Shown piece by piece: positions 1 to 11,900 of a DNA stretch of 64,000 nt. The stretch spans positions 2,046,001 to 2,110,000 of the forward strand of contig NC_085139.1 of NCBI RefSeq assembly GCF_024139115.2, given 5' to 3'. The stretch comes from Armigeres subalbatus (lineage: Eukaryota > Arthropoda > Insecta > Diptera > Culicidae). The position numbers and the translations under genes are program-made. Each line of letters opens with the position of its first letter. The first letter of the stretch is position 1. The notes beneath the pieces are model-generated. The model saw nothing but the letters and a program-made list of their open reading frames with translations, did no database searches and was not told where the DNA came from.

Positions 1-1060
1 GGAACTTCCGAAGGACTTCCTGGAGGAACTTCCGAAGGAATTCCTGGAGGAACTTCCGAAGGAATTCCTGGAGGAACTTCCGAAGGAATTCCTGGAGGAA
101 CTTCCGAAGGAATTCCTGGAGGAACTTCCGAAGGAATTCCTGGAGGAACTTCCGAAGGAATTCCTGGAGGAACTTCCGAAGGAATTCCTGGAGGAACTTC
201 CGAAGGAATTCCTGGAGGAACTTCCGAAGGAATTCCTGGAGGAACTTCCGAAGGAATTCCTGGAGGAACTTCCGAAGGAATTCCTGGAGGAACTTTCGAA
301 GGAATTCCTGGAGAAACTTCTGAAGGAATTTCTTGGAGGAACTTCCGGTGGAAGGAATTCCTGGAGGAACTTCCGAAGGAATTCCTGGAGGAACTTCCGA
401 AGGAATTCCTGGAGGAACTTCCGAAGGGATTCCTGGAGGAACTTACGGAGGAATTTGTGGAGGAACTTCCGAAGGGATTCCTGGAGGAACTTACGGAGGA
501 ATTTGTGGAGGAACTTCCGGAGGAATTCCTGGAGGAACTTCTAAAGGAATTCCTGGAGGAACTTCTGAAGGAATTCCTGGAGGAACTTCTGAAGGAATTC
601 CTGGAGGAACTTCTGAAGGAATTCCTGGAGGAACTTCTGGAAGAATTCCTGGAGGAACTTCTGGAAGGATTCCTGGAGGAACTCCCGGAGGAATTCCTGG
701 AGGAACTCCCGGAGGAATTCCTGGAAGAACTTCCGGAGGAATTCCTGGAGGAACTTCCGGAGGAATTCCTGGAGGATCTTCCGGAAGAATTCCTGGAGGA
801 ACTTTCGGAGGAATTCCTGGAGGAACTTCCGGAGGAATTCCTGGAGGAACTTTCGTAGCAATTCCTGGAGAAACTTCCGGAGGAACTTCCGAAGGAATTA
901 CTGGAGGAACTTCCGGAGGAATTCCTGGAGGAACTTCCGGAGGAATTCCTGAAGGAACTTTAGGAGGAATTCCTGGAGGAACTTCTGGTGGAATTCCTGG
1001 AGGAACTTCTGAAGGAATTCCTGGAGTATTTCCCGGAGGAATACCTAGAGGGATTTCCGT
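1..1060. repeat. 24-bp minisatellite (GGAA/TTCC family)
   Basis: Tandem units of 24 bp made of two related 12-bp halves, GGAACTTCCGAA and GGAATTCCTGGA, about 44 units by length and continuing beyond the left edge. Units from about 20 to 290 are nearly identical. From 290 rightward they diverge (TTCCGGAGG and TTCTGAAGG variants) and the array decays near 1060 into T-rich DNA. The period is a multiple of three, so all frames can stay open; the Gly/Thr/Ser-rich reading frame at 333-1169 is a by-product. A 48-bp higher-order duplication lies at 423-470 and 471-518. The same family recurs at 30590-32130. Confidence 0.95.
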
Positions 1061-1699
1061 AGGAATGTGTCTTGTTCGTATTATTTGTTTTATTTTGCTT
1101 ATTTGTTTTATTTGTCTTATTTGTCTTATTTATTTTCAATTGTTTATCTTATCTCATTCCTATATTTGATTTCAATTTATATATTTGGTATCCTCGTGTT
1201 CACAAATAGGAATACGCTTTTTTCTAGTGTCACGCTAGATACAAAGTTGACGGACTTTCTACCGCTCTCATCGCTCCTTTCCTGCCGTGCGCCACAAGAA
1301 AATATGCTGTTGGCTGCTCTCCCGAAATGGTAACTTTTGTATGGAATTAAAAAAACTTGGTTGAAGTAAAAAGAGCTTCCTGCAAAATTTATTGCGGTGA
1401 CATATACTTTTTATTACATCAAAATGATCGTTGGAAAAATTCAAAACTTTTGTCAGTTGGGTTTTGCGAAATTCGGTTCCTTTGTGCCTCAAATCATCGG
1501 AGAGAGGTACTGAGAAGCGAAAATTTCAGTTGTACAATAGTTCAGTATTTAGAGCTTAATTCAAATTTGGGAAATAGTAGGTTCATGAAATTTTGTAGGA
1601 ACATTCTTTGATAAATTTCAAAGAGATTGTCAGTTGGGATAAGCGAAAATCGTATCCAATTCCGAGTTATAGACATTTTAGTACGAAAATAACTTTCTA
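1061..1699. other. AT-rich spacer, nothing recognised
   Basis: Begins with a TTATTTGT-type T-rich run (1075-1180) that trails off the satellite, then AT-rich sequence with no coding signature, TIR or RNA gene that I can see. Confidence 0.5.
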
Positions 1700-2930
1700 C
1701 CGCTAAAGAGCTTCCCTCAGACCTTAAGCATCTGGGCGTGATGATCACGATAAGCTCAATTTTACGAGCCACGTCGATTATGCATGTCAGCGGGCTTCCT
1801 TGGCGATAAAATCTTTATCACGAATGATATCTAACAGATCGGCGGTGCATAGTCAAGTACGTAGCATTGTCTATCATCCGCTATGGCGTACCGGCATGTG
1901 CCGTAGCACTAAAGGGCGAGTACAATGTAAAGAAACTGATCGGAGTTCACCAGCTGATGTGCCTACGTGTCGCGAGCGCATATCGCACCATATCATATGA
2001 GGCGGTGTGCGTTATAGCTGGGATGATGCCGATAGACATACTCCTAGAGGAAGATGTGGAGTGCTTCAAAGAAAGGGACTCGGTGCAAGTGCGACGTGTC
2101 AAGAGAGCAGCCTCGCTGCTCAAATGGCAAAGAGCATGGGACACCGCAGTCAAAGGTCGTTGGACCCACAGACTGATTCCGGATGTGTCCAACTGGGTAG
2201 ATAGAAAACATGGTCAGGTCATCTTCCACCTAACACAGGTGTTGTCTGAACATGGTTGCTTTAAAAAATTCCTGCTCAGGTTTGGCTTCGCAGATTCTGC
2301 GGAGTGTCCAGAATGTGTAGGTGAGGTAGAGTCGGCAGAGCATGTGATGTTCGCATGCCCGCGATTAGAGGTAGAACCAATGCCATGCTGCTTGTTAGCG
2401 GTATGGATACAACCCCGGACAACCTCGTCGAGAGGATGTGTCAGGATGAAGTTATATGGCAGTAAACACAGCATCTCAACAGAATATGTCGAAACTGCAG
2501 CGGTGGTGACGTCTTGAACAAAACCAACGAATGCAGTAAGGGCACCTGTGATGCAGTGAACACTATGCTCACCCCGACAACCAACATGTGGGTGGGCTGC
2601 GGGGACCTCAGTATGTAGATATAGTCTCCAACGTGAGATTATGATACGGACCGCTAGGTTACTATCATAGTCTGCGATCGACGGGTGGTGAGGTTACTAC
2701 CCTTGTTGTCGATGTGTATTAACGTCAAGTGCGTTAGCATAGGCGTGAGCGTTATCAATAGTCCCCCCTGATGTATTGCTTAATTGCGGGCCGGGGTACC
2801 GACTGGCGAAAGGGTTTTGGTTTTAGTGGGTCGGGTAAGAGTTACATAACATACCCATCCCCACACTACCCTAACCTCCTCAGGTGTCTGGATGCAGATT
2901 TCCGTTTACCCTTGCTCAAAAAAAAAAATA
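1700..2930 (+). mobile_element. R1-like non-LTR retrotransposon, 5'-truncated 3' end
   Basis: Translation from about 1720 gives a typical RT C-terminal stretch: LKHLGVMI, then after a frameshift KLNFTSHVDYACQRAS, then the thumb region LRVASAYRTISYEAVCVIAG, and a cysteine/histidine motif CPECVGEVESAEHVMFACP (C-x2-C-x8-H-x4-C). These are hallmarks of the R1-type clade in insects. A 3' UTR follows from 2518, containing a GGGTTTTGGTTTTAGTGGG block, and ends in an A-run near 2919-2929. The copy lacks the endonuclease and the RT catalytic core, carries frameshifts and is dead. Clade assignment is by recognition of motifs only. Confidence 0.8.
1867..2517 (+). pseudogene. R1-like RT C-terminal domain with zinc-finger motif (fragment)
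   Basis: Longest open part of the R1-like fragment, 216 codons. Residues about 30-60 hold the ASAYRTISYEAVCVIAG motif after the RT palm. Residues about 95-120 hold RWTHRLIPDVSNWVDRKHG. Residues about 145-165 hold the C-x2-C-H-C zinc-binding motif typical of the C-terminus of these elements. No YADD catalytic box is present because the copy is 5'-truncated. The methionine at the start is internal to the ancestral ORF, so this is not a real start. No function is expected. Confidence 0.75.
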
Positions 2931-3763
2931 TATATACAGATGGGACTGACTTGCGATTCACGGCAGTAGAGGATGTATTGTTTGGACATATGGAGAACGA
3001 GGCATCCGAATACATCATTTTTCAAGATGGCAACGCATCGATCTATGTTTCCAAGCAGTCTACGGCATGGTTTAGCAAAAAAAAACATTCCTATCCTATC
3101 CTAAATCCTATCTAGAGGCATCTTTGCTAGGCAAGCAGATACAAATGGACGGCAATATGGCAGTGTGTCCAGCTTAAAGGTAGCTGTTAAAGAGTACTGG
3201 GCCAACATCAGCACGGTCACACTACAAAAGCTACTATACAAAAGCTATCCGATTCAATACTAAATCGGATTTTCTAAGCTATCCGAAATGGAGGAGGCCA
3301 TACGAAATACTATTTATGGAATAACTTCGAAATTTATTTCATAATAATATTTATTTCAAAATTTCAATACTACGGCTAAACGAATTTACAAATGACCAGC
3401 CTATTTTTTGTTTGTTTTTTAATTTGCTTATATGAACTACATTTGATATTTTTTAATATCGTGGGCAATTAATACAAGACAAAATTATAAGCTGTATCTC
3501 AAGTCAACAAAAATAAAGTTATTTTTGAAACTACAAAGAAATTTTTGAGTGCGGCTAAACGAATGTCTAGCAGTGAGCACTAATGCGATCATCACTCGCA
3601 CCTTATTCCATTGGGCATTTAAATGTATTAACTTTGAACGCTTCATCCTTTTCCGATGTGGAGTTAACTAATATGAAAAAAAGCCAGATTATCAAGTGAA
3701 TCGAAAAATTAACGTAACGTCTAGATAAGAAAATTATTTTGAGCTTTTTAGTGGAATGTCTTC
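2931..3763. other. Unassigned AT-rich stretch
   Basis: After the R1-like poly-A there is a short moderately GC-rich piece (2937-3115) ending in another A-run and CCTATCCTATCC-like copies. This could be the tail of another retroelement. 3240-3763 is AT-rich with no coding signal. Nothing else recognised. Confidence 0.4.
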
Positions 3764-3985
3764 ACTTGTCATAAGACGAGTTTATACCATCCCATTGAAT
3801 TCCACCACTTAATTGTATCTTGACAGATACGCATTTCGACCTCAACAGTAAGGCCGTCTTCTCGAGTCGAGTCAAGTACGAGACACTGAAGACGGCCTTA
3901 CTGTTGAGGTCGAAATACGTATCTGTCAAGATACAATTAAGTGGTGGAATTCAATGGGATGGTATAAACTCGTCTTATGACAAGT
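3764..3985. mobile_element. Foldback (hairpin) element with 97-bp inverted arms
   Basis: Left arm 3764-3860 and right arm 3889-3985 are reverse complements with a single mismatch (96 of 97), separated by a 28-base loop at 3861-3888. Near-perfect arms imply recent formation or strong homogenisation. An 11-bp direct repeat GTAACGTCTAG occurs at 3714-3724 and 3984-3994. It could be a target-site duplication, but the left copy lies 39 bp outside the arm and the right copy overlaps the arm end by two bases, so this is uncertain. It has no coding capacity. I recall similar sequence as a dispersed mosquito repeat. Confidence 0.9.
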
Positions 3986-4226
3986 AACGTCTAGGTTATG
4001 TCCGGCAAGGTTCGCCAAATATGTGGCTTCGTGCAATCGGAAAGGGACCAGCCGAAAACATTAAGTAATCCTCTGTCTCCAAACGAACTGTCAAACGTGC
4101 CTCCAAACGAGCATGACGTCACGATTTCAATGGAAACGTTAAGGGCTGTGACGTCATATGCGTGTGTGCACGGGCTAAAAAATCGACTCAGCCGTGCTTT
4201 CGCTCATCTATAGATTCTACTATCTA

Positions 4227-4383
4227 TAGTGCTTACTAAAGAGGCTGCACTCATAACAAAGAGACGAAGTGTCAAAATTGGAACAGCGCATTTGCTGTCA
4301 AATCAGTTGTTCCAATCGAGCACAAGGTTGTTAAAGGTAGGAGTATTGCGTCTCTTTGTTTTTCCAGGCTCGTTAGTGCTTAC
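4227..4383. mobile_element. Small MITE-like element with flanking direct repeat
   Basis: Inverted 12-mers AACAAAGAGACG (4255-4266) and CGTCTCTTTGTT (4349-4360) lie inside a pair of direct repeats TAGTGCTTAC (4227-4236 and 4374-4383). The direct repeats fit a 10-bp target-site duplication around a 137-bp insert. The TIRs are not at the very ends, so the class is unknown. Confidence 0.45.
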
Positions 4384-4885
4384 GTGTCGTCCATAACTAA
4401 TCAGGAGAAAACTGATTGCTTTGCAAACGTGTTGTAAATCATGGCCTACTGATGCTCAATTCAAATGATGTCGCGTTGGCGCAGTGTGCATATTACACCC
4501 TGCCAAACATAAATTGAAATAGGGTAAGACCAGCCACCTGGCACGACGCCATGTTTTTGCAGCCAACATCTCAAAGTAAAATTTATGGTAGTATTTGTGA
4601 GATTCAGAAATGTCAGTGGGGACCAGTCGTGCAACAAACCCATTGTGCGAGATATGGATGACACCCATCTGGGTAAGATGGAGTAAAACGCCCCCCTTTG
4701 GTTTCTAGAAAACTATAACTTACTAACGGTCAAAATCAGTTGGTACTTTTAAATATTTGCAAAACCATATACTATGTGAATGTGGAAGTATTTCTGTATT
4801 ACATAATGAAAATAGTCCACAAAACTTGCGCTGGAACACTCAGTTGGGCATCAAAATAACTTTTCTCAGTGGTTAATCCATCCAT
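4384..4885. other. Unassigned stretch
   Basis: No coding, TIR or tandem structure recognised. Moderate AT content. Confidence 0.4.
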
Positions 4886-4955
4886 CCATCCATCCATCCA
4901 TATATAAAACTCAATGTTTGTATGTTTGTATGTATGTTTGTATGTATGTTCCAGC
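4886..4955. repeat. CCAT and GTAT microsatellites
   Basis: Runs of CCAT (six units) and then GTTTGTAT/GTATGT (about four units) border the left end of the 151-bp array. They probably belong to the start of the repeated element. Confidence 0.8.
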
Positions 4956-5801
4956 ATAACTTCTGAACCCATTGACCGATTTCAACCAAATTTGGAACAC
5001 ACATTCTTTATCTTAAGGAGACGACGATAGGGGGGTTGAGGATGCTCTTTGGAAAAGGGGGAGGGTATGGGGGGAGGGGTATTGCTTAGTTATCGATCAA
5101 CTCAGTGTACCTTCTAAGCCCCTTGGCCGATTTCAACCAAATTTGGAACGCACATTCTTAATCTTTAGGAGATGACGATAGGAGGCTTAGGGATGCTCTT
5201 TTGGAAAGGGGGAGGGTATGGGGGGAGGGGTATTGCTTAGTTATTGATCAACGCAGTGTACCTTTTGAACCCCTTGGCCGATTTCAACCTAATTTGGAAC
5301 ACACATTCTTCATCTTAAGGAGACGATGATAGGGGGGTTAGGGATGCTTTTTGGAAAAAGGGGGAGGGTGTGGGGGGCGGGGTATTGCTTAGTTATCGAT
5401 CAACTCAGTGTACCTTCTAAACCCCTTGGCCGATTTCAACCAAATTTGGAACGCACATTCTTAATCTTTAGGAGATGACGATAGGAGGCTTAGGGATGCT
5501 TTTTTGGAAAGGGGGAGGGTATGGGGGGTGGTGTTATTGCTTAGTTATTGATCAACGCAGTCTACCTTTTGAACCCCTTGGCCGATTTCAACCAAATTTG
5601 GAACACACATTCTTTATCTTAAGAAGACGATGATAGGGGGGTTAGAGATTTATTTTGGCAAAAGGGGGAGGGTGGTGGGGGGAGGGTATTGCTTAGTTAT
5701 TGATCAACTCAGTGTACCTTTTAAACCCCTTGGCCGATTTCAACCAAATTTGGAACACACATTCTTTATCTTTAGGAGACGACTATAGAGTAGTTAAGCA
5801 C
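4956..5801 (+). repeat. Tandem array of about 151-bp units, left part
   Basis: The phrase CCGATTTCAACCAAATTTGG recurs near 4977, 5128, 5278, 5430, 5582 and 5733, a spacing of about 151 bp. Each unit also has a G-rich block (GGGGGAGGG) and TTGCTTAGTTAT. Units show a few per cent divergence and small indels. The array is interrupted at 5802 by a MITE and resumes after 6176. Confidence 0.92.
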
Positions 5802-6176
5802 ACACTGAGAAAAATTTTATAGTAGAAACTACCATTTCAGGGGTAATATTGAGAACAGTACCGACGTTTTTCAACCGAAGTGCCAATCGTCTTAAAATAA
5901 CTAAAATATGGTCTATCTTACTATAAAAATAGTATATTCAACCGCTTGCATGGTTATTCTTACTGAAAACATTGTAAAATTGTATAGTAAAATCAACTAT
6001 TTTGTTTGAGTCTATGCTAAATAACAATTTTTGTGGTGAAATTGAAAATAATATCAATCAGATTTACTACATTTATGGTAAAATTAAGCGATTTGTCCCT
6101 TCAGTTGAAAAACGTCGGTACTGTTCTTAATTTTACCACAAAATTGTAATTTCTACTACAAAGTTTTTTTCAGTGT
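5802..6176. mobile_element. 375-bp MITE with long imperfect TIRs
   Basis: Left end ACACTGAGAAAAATTTTATA and right end (reverse complement) ACACTGAAAAAAACTTTGTA continue as about 75-bp imperfect inverted repeats, including ACAGTACCGACGTTTTTCAA in both arms. It interrupts the 151-bp array between the conserved words GGTTA and CTCTTTGG. No clear target-site duplication remains and no ORF is present. Confidence 0.85.
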
Positions 6177-6620
6177 ACTCTTTGGACTAGGGGGAGGGTG
6201 GTATTGCATAGTTAGGTAGGGGTATTGCATAGTTATTGATCAATTCAGTGTAGCTTTTGAACTCCTTGGCCGTTTTCAACCACGTTTGGAACACACATTC
6301 TTGATATTAAGGAGACGACGATAGTTAGGTTAGGGATGCTCTTTGAAAAACTCAATGTAACTCAATGTAAGTCTTGAACCCAATGATTGATTTGAACCGT
6401 ATCAAATATTGTCTGTCCTAAGGAAACAATTTTGGTGAATGTGGGTAGGTCATTTGAAAAGGGAGTGGGTGTGAGAGAGGGGTATTGTTTAGTTATAGAT
6501 CAATTCAGCATAACTTTTGAACCCATTTACCGATGTCCACCAAATTTGGAACCCGTATTCTCTATTTAAGGAAGACTATATCAGACTGGGTAGGAGTGTC
6601 ATAGCTGAATGAGAGAGAGG
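6177..6620 (+). repeat. 151-bp array, right degenerate part
   Basis: The array resumes with CTCTTTGGACTAGGGGGAGGG and repeats the ATCAATTCAGTGTAGCTTTTGA and CCAAATTTGGAAC words at about 6240-6300 and 6500-6555, increasingly diverged towards the right. Confidence 0.8.
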
Positions 6621-8203
6621 ATATTTATTAAACGAACAGTTTAGGCTGTGAACCATTCCACCGATTCGTTTAACTTTTAGTTAAAATTTGACACTTCGAT
6701 GGTTATTTTCCCATCGTGGTTAAAATTTTACTCCGAAGCCGACCCATTTGAATTTTGACAGTTGGACAGGGTTGGACCACGTCCTGTAGATGGGCAGCAT
6801 CGAGCCCGAAACCGGTCGACAAAAAAGTAATTTTTAAAAAAATCCTTTTTTCGTTTGTAAGAACCATAAGTGTTGTGTCCAGTCTCGCGTCGCGTTTTAT
6901 GTATGGGGACTTTGGACTATGTTTAGAAAACGACTTAAATTAAAATCCCTCTTATTTAGTTCATTCGAGGTTTTTTGACATTGTACAATGCTCCGAAAAC
7001 AAATTTCCCGAATTCCTCAAAAATAGCAAATCCTTGACAATAACATTTTCCCAGTAATAACAATTCCCCAAAAATGACGAAAATGATGTTTTCCAAAAGT
7101 GATTCTTATCGATACACATAACCCAGAATATGACATTTCCCTGAAAATGACATATCCCTGGATGAAACAGTCCATTAACATAACACTATTTAAGACCTAA
7201 GGTCATTCGACATGAATTATGAACAGCATGAGAAAAATCTTTCATAGAAATCATGCATTTACTGGGTATAAAGCAATGATAATTGTTACCCTTCATCGCA
7301 ATCATGGTTTGCCCATTGAAAAGCAATGATTAATGTTTTTCCTTCTGGATGGTGGATGTGATTGCTTCTTTAAAAGTAGGCATTTGCCCGGAATAAGGCA
7401 ATAGTGGGTGTGATCCCTTCTTTAAAAATATAAATAATGAATGAATAAAGCATCGGTGGATGTTTTTCCTTCTTTAGCAATTGACGTTTACCCGGAATAA
7501 GGCTATTCAAAACAACGATCCCTTCTTCAAGACCAGTCAATGTTTCCAAAAGCCTTATTTTCATCAATCTTTCATCAAATCTTGAAGTATCAATAAGTTA
7601 ACACAATTACCCTGTTGACCAATTGGTTTTATCTTTTTCTGACTGTGAAAAAAAAACTGAAAACCAAACTGGCAATTCCGAGCAAGGCCGGGTACATAAA
7701 GCTAGTATGATATAAAATTGCTTCCATCTACAAAAATGTCACGTTTTTTCAAAAATATGTTTCACTGGTCAAAACGCACCAGTGTAGGCAGGACGATATG
7801 CCCTTACCAACTGGACACAAGCGCGGCGAGCTTGCAGCAGTTGCATCCAAATTATATGGAAACTATTGAAATGAAATTCAAACCTGCTTAAATGGACTTA
7901 TGTTGTTTTTTTTTTCATGTCAGTCACATGAGGATTTGTAACCTTTTTATTACGGGATTGATAAAATACTAATGAAAGGCTAAGAAACGTCTTTGGTTAC
8001 GGTGGGGCGTAGAACCCGAACACAATATGACAAAAATCATTTGCTTGCATGCTCTGATATTTCCGAGAATACAATGCCATGATTGTAATCAGAGTTAGCT
8101 TCTCGAATATTTCCACAAAAACAAAATGACAGTTGGTTATCTTTTGACGGTTGTTTCGCATGCGCATCCAACAAAAATTGATTCCGTGCACACAAATATA
8201 AAT
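6621..8203. repeat. Degenerate short-period repeats in AT-rich DNA
   Basis: 6980-7180 has irregular copies of an AATGACATTTCCC-like word. 7245-7570 has repeated blocks containing CCCGGAATAAGGC and TCCCTTCTTTAAA at irregular 40-110 bp spacing. These look like decayed tandem repeats of unknown origin. 7610-8203 shows no recognisable feature. Confidence 0.5.
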
Positions 8204-8450
8204 ATACACACTCAGTTTTTAATTCTGCAGCTCGACAAAAATCCGCACAGCCGTCTGCTCAGCAAAATAAAAACTGATATCCCGGCAAAAATGACGTTTG
8301 TTAGCTGATTTTCGGCAAATTATTTGCTGATTTTCAGCAATTTTGACAGAAATCTCGGCAAAAAACATGTTTGCTGGGGCACGGCTGTGCGAAACTCGGT
8401 AAAAGTTTAACATTTTGCTGAGATCCCGGTAAAAAAAATTAAGTGTGTAT
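8204..8450. mobile_element. MITE with ATACACACT termini
   Basis: Ends ATACACACTCAGTTTTTAA and (reverse complement of right end) ATACACACTTAATTTTTTT are imperfect TIRs. Internal GCTGATTTTC/CGGCAAAA words are repeated. Flanks are ATA-rich, compatible with a TA-type duplication. No ORF. Confidence 0.7.
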
Positions 8451-8952
8451 CATATATAAGCTCCAATCAAATAGAGTTTGCCGCCGTACCAATTTGAATA
8501 TCTGTAAAACGCTTATTAGAGCAGTAGTTCTCTACGGGCACGAGACCTGGACGATGCTCATGGAGGACCAACGCGCACTTGGAGTTTTCGAAAGGAAAGT
8601 GCTGCGTACCGTTGGGGTGCAGATGGCGGACGGTACGTGCAGGAGGTAAATGAACCACGAGTTGCATGAGCTGCTGGGAGAACCATCTATCGTTCACACC
8701 GCGAAAATCAAAAGACTGCGGTGGACATGTTACGTAGTCAGAATGTCGGACAGTAATCCGGTGAAAATGGTTATCGACAACGATCCGACGGGAACAAAAT
8801 GACGGAACAAAATCACAGCGAGCAAGGTAGATCGATCAAGTGGAGGACGATTTGCGGACCCTCCGCAGACTTTATGCTTGGCGACGTGCAGCCATGGACC
8901 GAGTGGAGAAGACTTTTATGCACTGCACAGGCCACTCTGGCCTTAGTCTGAA
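8451..8952 (+). mobile_element. Endonuclease-RT non-LTR element, 3' fragment
   Basis: Translation matches the C-terminal part of the element at 51139-51896: KTLIRAVVLYGHETWTML, FERKVLRTVGVQMADG, then NHELHELLGEPSIVHTAKIK and SDSNPVKMVIDNDP with frameshifts and stops. It ends with CCTTAGTCTGA and A-rich sequence near 8950, as the 51.9-kb copy does. The 5' break abuts the MITE end at 8450. Dead fragment. Confidence 0.85.
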
Positions 8953-11900
8953 AATAAGTAAAAAAATCTATCTTTTCTATTAATGGTCCGATGATCACAA
9001 CACAAACCTCTTTCAGACGTGCACGAAGCGTCAAAATAACGCAGGTGTACATCGGCATGGTGACGCTGTGTCACCACTTTCATCAATGCACAGCGTCTTT
9101 TTAAAGCCTGCGTACACGCGTGTTGGAAAAACGTTACGTGGGCATCGAGCCTATGTCATGGGTAGTACTGTGGTAGTGTGTGGTGGTGTGTGGAGGCGCG
9201 TGGTACATTGTAAAAATATTAGATCATCTTGTGTAACGATGATTTCGGGAAACCTTAGAAGAAGTTTTGTCATATTTTATCGATATATATAAAGTAATAT
9301 CGTTTCAGTGCCTAAGGCTGTTATGGGGCTCCTTCCACCCTATGAAAGAATGCTGTTGGCGAGTTTCAGTATGTTCAATCTTAAAAAAGCATGAACGTGG
9401 TGGAGCAAAACCAGTAAGAACCGTAATTTCTTAACCAGAACAAATTATAAGAAATATAAAAACCAGCTAACGCCATGCTAATCGTCAACCAGTCCTTCCC
9501 TTCAAATCCTGACTATATACGCTATGTGTATTGAACTATAAAATTTGAACAAAAAGGTACATTCAACAAAAATCCTCATTGCCCTCCACCGCATTGTATC
9601 TGCGAATCATTCACCGTCCGACAACCACCACCGATGGGACCAACCAGCGCCGGAACGCAGCTCGCTTCATTGGTTCTCGCTCGCAGTGGTACCAGCGGCG
9701 GTGCGGTGGTTAGAGGTTCAGGACAACTGAGCAGACAGCACAAAACAATGATAGTGTGCGGGTTAGCCCTGGGGAAAGATAGAGATTGAACCAAAATCGA
9801 GCGCCGTGGTCGATGGTGATGGTGCGGCTACGGGAATCTGACGGAAGCAGACAAAAAAGTAACGGTGAGAACGCTCGGGCGCAAACTTGACGTGACTTAC
9901 TCATGTTTATTTTTGGAAAACAGAAAACAACACGAAGGTTACAATTTGGGAAACGTTTCCCCCGGCCTTGACAAAAACAGTAAAAGTCCAGAAAATGATA
10001 AGAAATATTCAAAAAACCGTACGATAAAGTGCATGCACCATCGACACAACCCATCCAATTCTCCTGTTGTTTCGAATCTCTGGAAAGCGATAAGTTTTTC
10101 CGATTTCTGATTGAACTCAATTCTCGGACTCGAGGGAGCCGAATCGAACCGATGCAACGGATGAAATAAGCAGCATACGAACAACCAAAATGATGATTGC
10201 TGTCTCCTCTTGATGCTCGGATGGTGGATTGTATTCTCGGTTGGCGCGTTATTTGCAACCGGGAGGGAATGCGGTAAGACAAAAAAAAATCGGCTCCTCT
10301 TGTTTTTGCATACAAATCGAAACCGAAACCTGATGGCGATGATGAGCTTTGGCTTCTAGCACCGTAAGAACGTAGGTCTTATCAGAATCAAACGCACACA
10401 TTCTCTTTGTAGAAACAGGTCCTGATGGCATCGTACCATTGCATTCATGCTTGGAGTGAGGGGTTCGCTTGTCATGTGGATAATACGTGGATCCGCGGGA
10501 ATGAGTTATCTATTAGAGAACATCTGCCTGACTGGATTCGATTCGCCTCAGCTGATGAATCACGCCGAGCAAACCGTGTGATAGTTTTCGCGAGCGAATG
10601 AATGTTTTTGTTTTCGTCTTGTCGTGCTTCCAATGGAATGTTGATACCAATCGCAGCACAGCGCGTCGAAGCGTTCGATCAAGATTGAACCGCTCAATAT
10701 TCCATCGGCATAGCAAGGTGAATGATGTTTCCATTGAAAAGATGTTTCGGATTGTCAATACAAATGGAATATTAGGAAATGTGGCGGGGTATCCGCTATT
10801 TCTAACGCATGAAATTTTAACGCACTTTTCTTACGTAAGCCGAAAGGGCGGGGAAAGTGAATAGGCTCGATTGATTACCGGTTTGGACTGTCGAACGCCT
10901 TCAGGTTTCGACTATTCAACAATGTTAGGCGATAGCGAAGAAACTATCCAATTGAAATTCAAACCGCGTTACGTATCGGCTGTTTATCGGCCATCGAACC
11001 AAGCGCGGTGCAGCCCCAATCAACAGCAAGTTAGAAGTGTGATAAACAGAGAAAACTTTGCTCATTCGGATGATAACAGAAACAAACAAGTTCAATCTAC
11101 CGAAAACCGGTCACGTGCCAACACGTAAGAGCGGAGACTATTGTTAACCCTTTTATACGAAAAAGGCGAACCAACGGAACGGCGGTTTTAAAATGGAAAA
11201 CATGAAGCAAAAGGGTTATTTACCAACGAGGCTGCGCGTCGTCGTCCCGTTTCGGGGCCGATAGCATCTGGTCGTGGCAATTTTGGAGGCGAATTTTTAA
11301 ATTCGGTTTTAATCCCCCAGCACAAGTCGTTGCCGGTGAGTGTGCAGCAAGTTATCCGGGTGGTCACATGTGTACTTATCCTAATTTATGTTGATTGTAA
11401 TGCCAGATAGGATTTTCTTGTTTGGACCCATTGCATCGTTGTAGTTCTTTCCCGGCAGATTGGGAATATTTCTTCGTTCTTCTTCTTCTTCTATGGCTCT
11501 ACATTCCAACTGGAACTTGGCCTGCTTTTCAACTTCCATGTGTTCCATTAGCATTTCCTGCCATTGCATGAGTATGTATCTTGTGTGACAAGTACAATTG
11601 ATACACTATGTCAAGGGAGTCCAAAATGTTTCCACCCAAAAAAAAAACCTCAACCAGACCGAGAATCCGAGTCCGAGATCCGAGACCGAGACCGAGTAAT
11701 TTTGACCATAATTAAGAATTTTGCTTTACAGAAGTTGGTCGAATTTGGTAAAAGATAAAATACCGTTAAAATATTTTTTTTATTTCAGAGTTTGGGAGTG
11801 TGAAATCGAACGTTGTCGTCCGCTGGATTACATTCGTTCAATTTTACATGCGTCAGTCGTATCAAACGTGTAAATTTTGACGATCTGAATTGAATTTAAA

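Noticed and set aside
1..1060. CRISPR-like array
   Set aside because: Units are contiguous without unique spacers, and the genome is clearly eukaryotic.
333..1169. 278-codon ORF with GIPGGTSE repeats, plus overlapping ORFs on both strands
   Set aside because: It is a by-product of the 24-bp satellite; three frames are open together and the start Met is a chance variant.
3764..3985. microRNA precursor
   Set aside because: 97-bp near-perfect arms are far longer than a miRNA hairpin, and the arms end like a foldback element.
4886..4955. Telomeric or subtelomeric repeat
   Set aside because: CCAT/GTAT runs are short microsatellites attached to the 151-bp array. No TTAGG-like or LINE-telomere structure is present.
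9710..10315. 201-codon minus-strand ORF
   Set aside because: No domain, signal or membrane pattern that I recognise, odd composition, and no neighbouring exon-like signals. Probably chance in GC-richer DNA.
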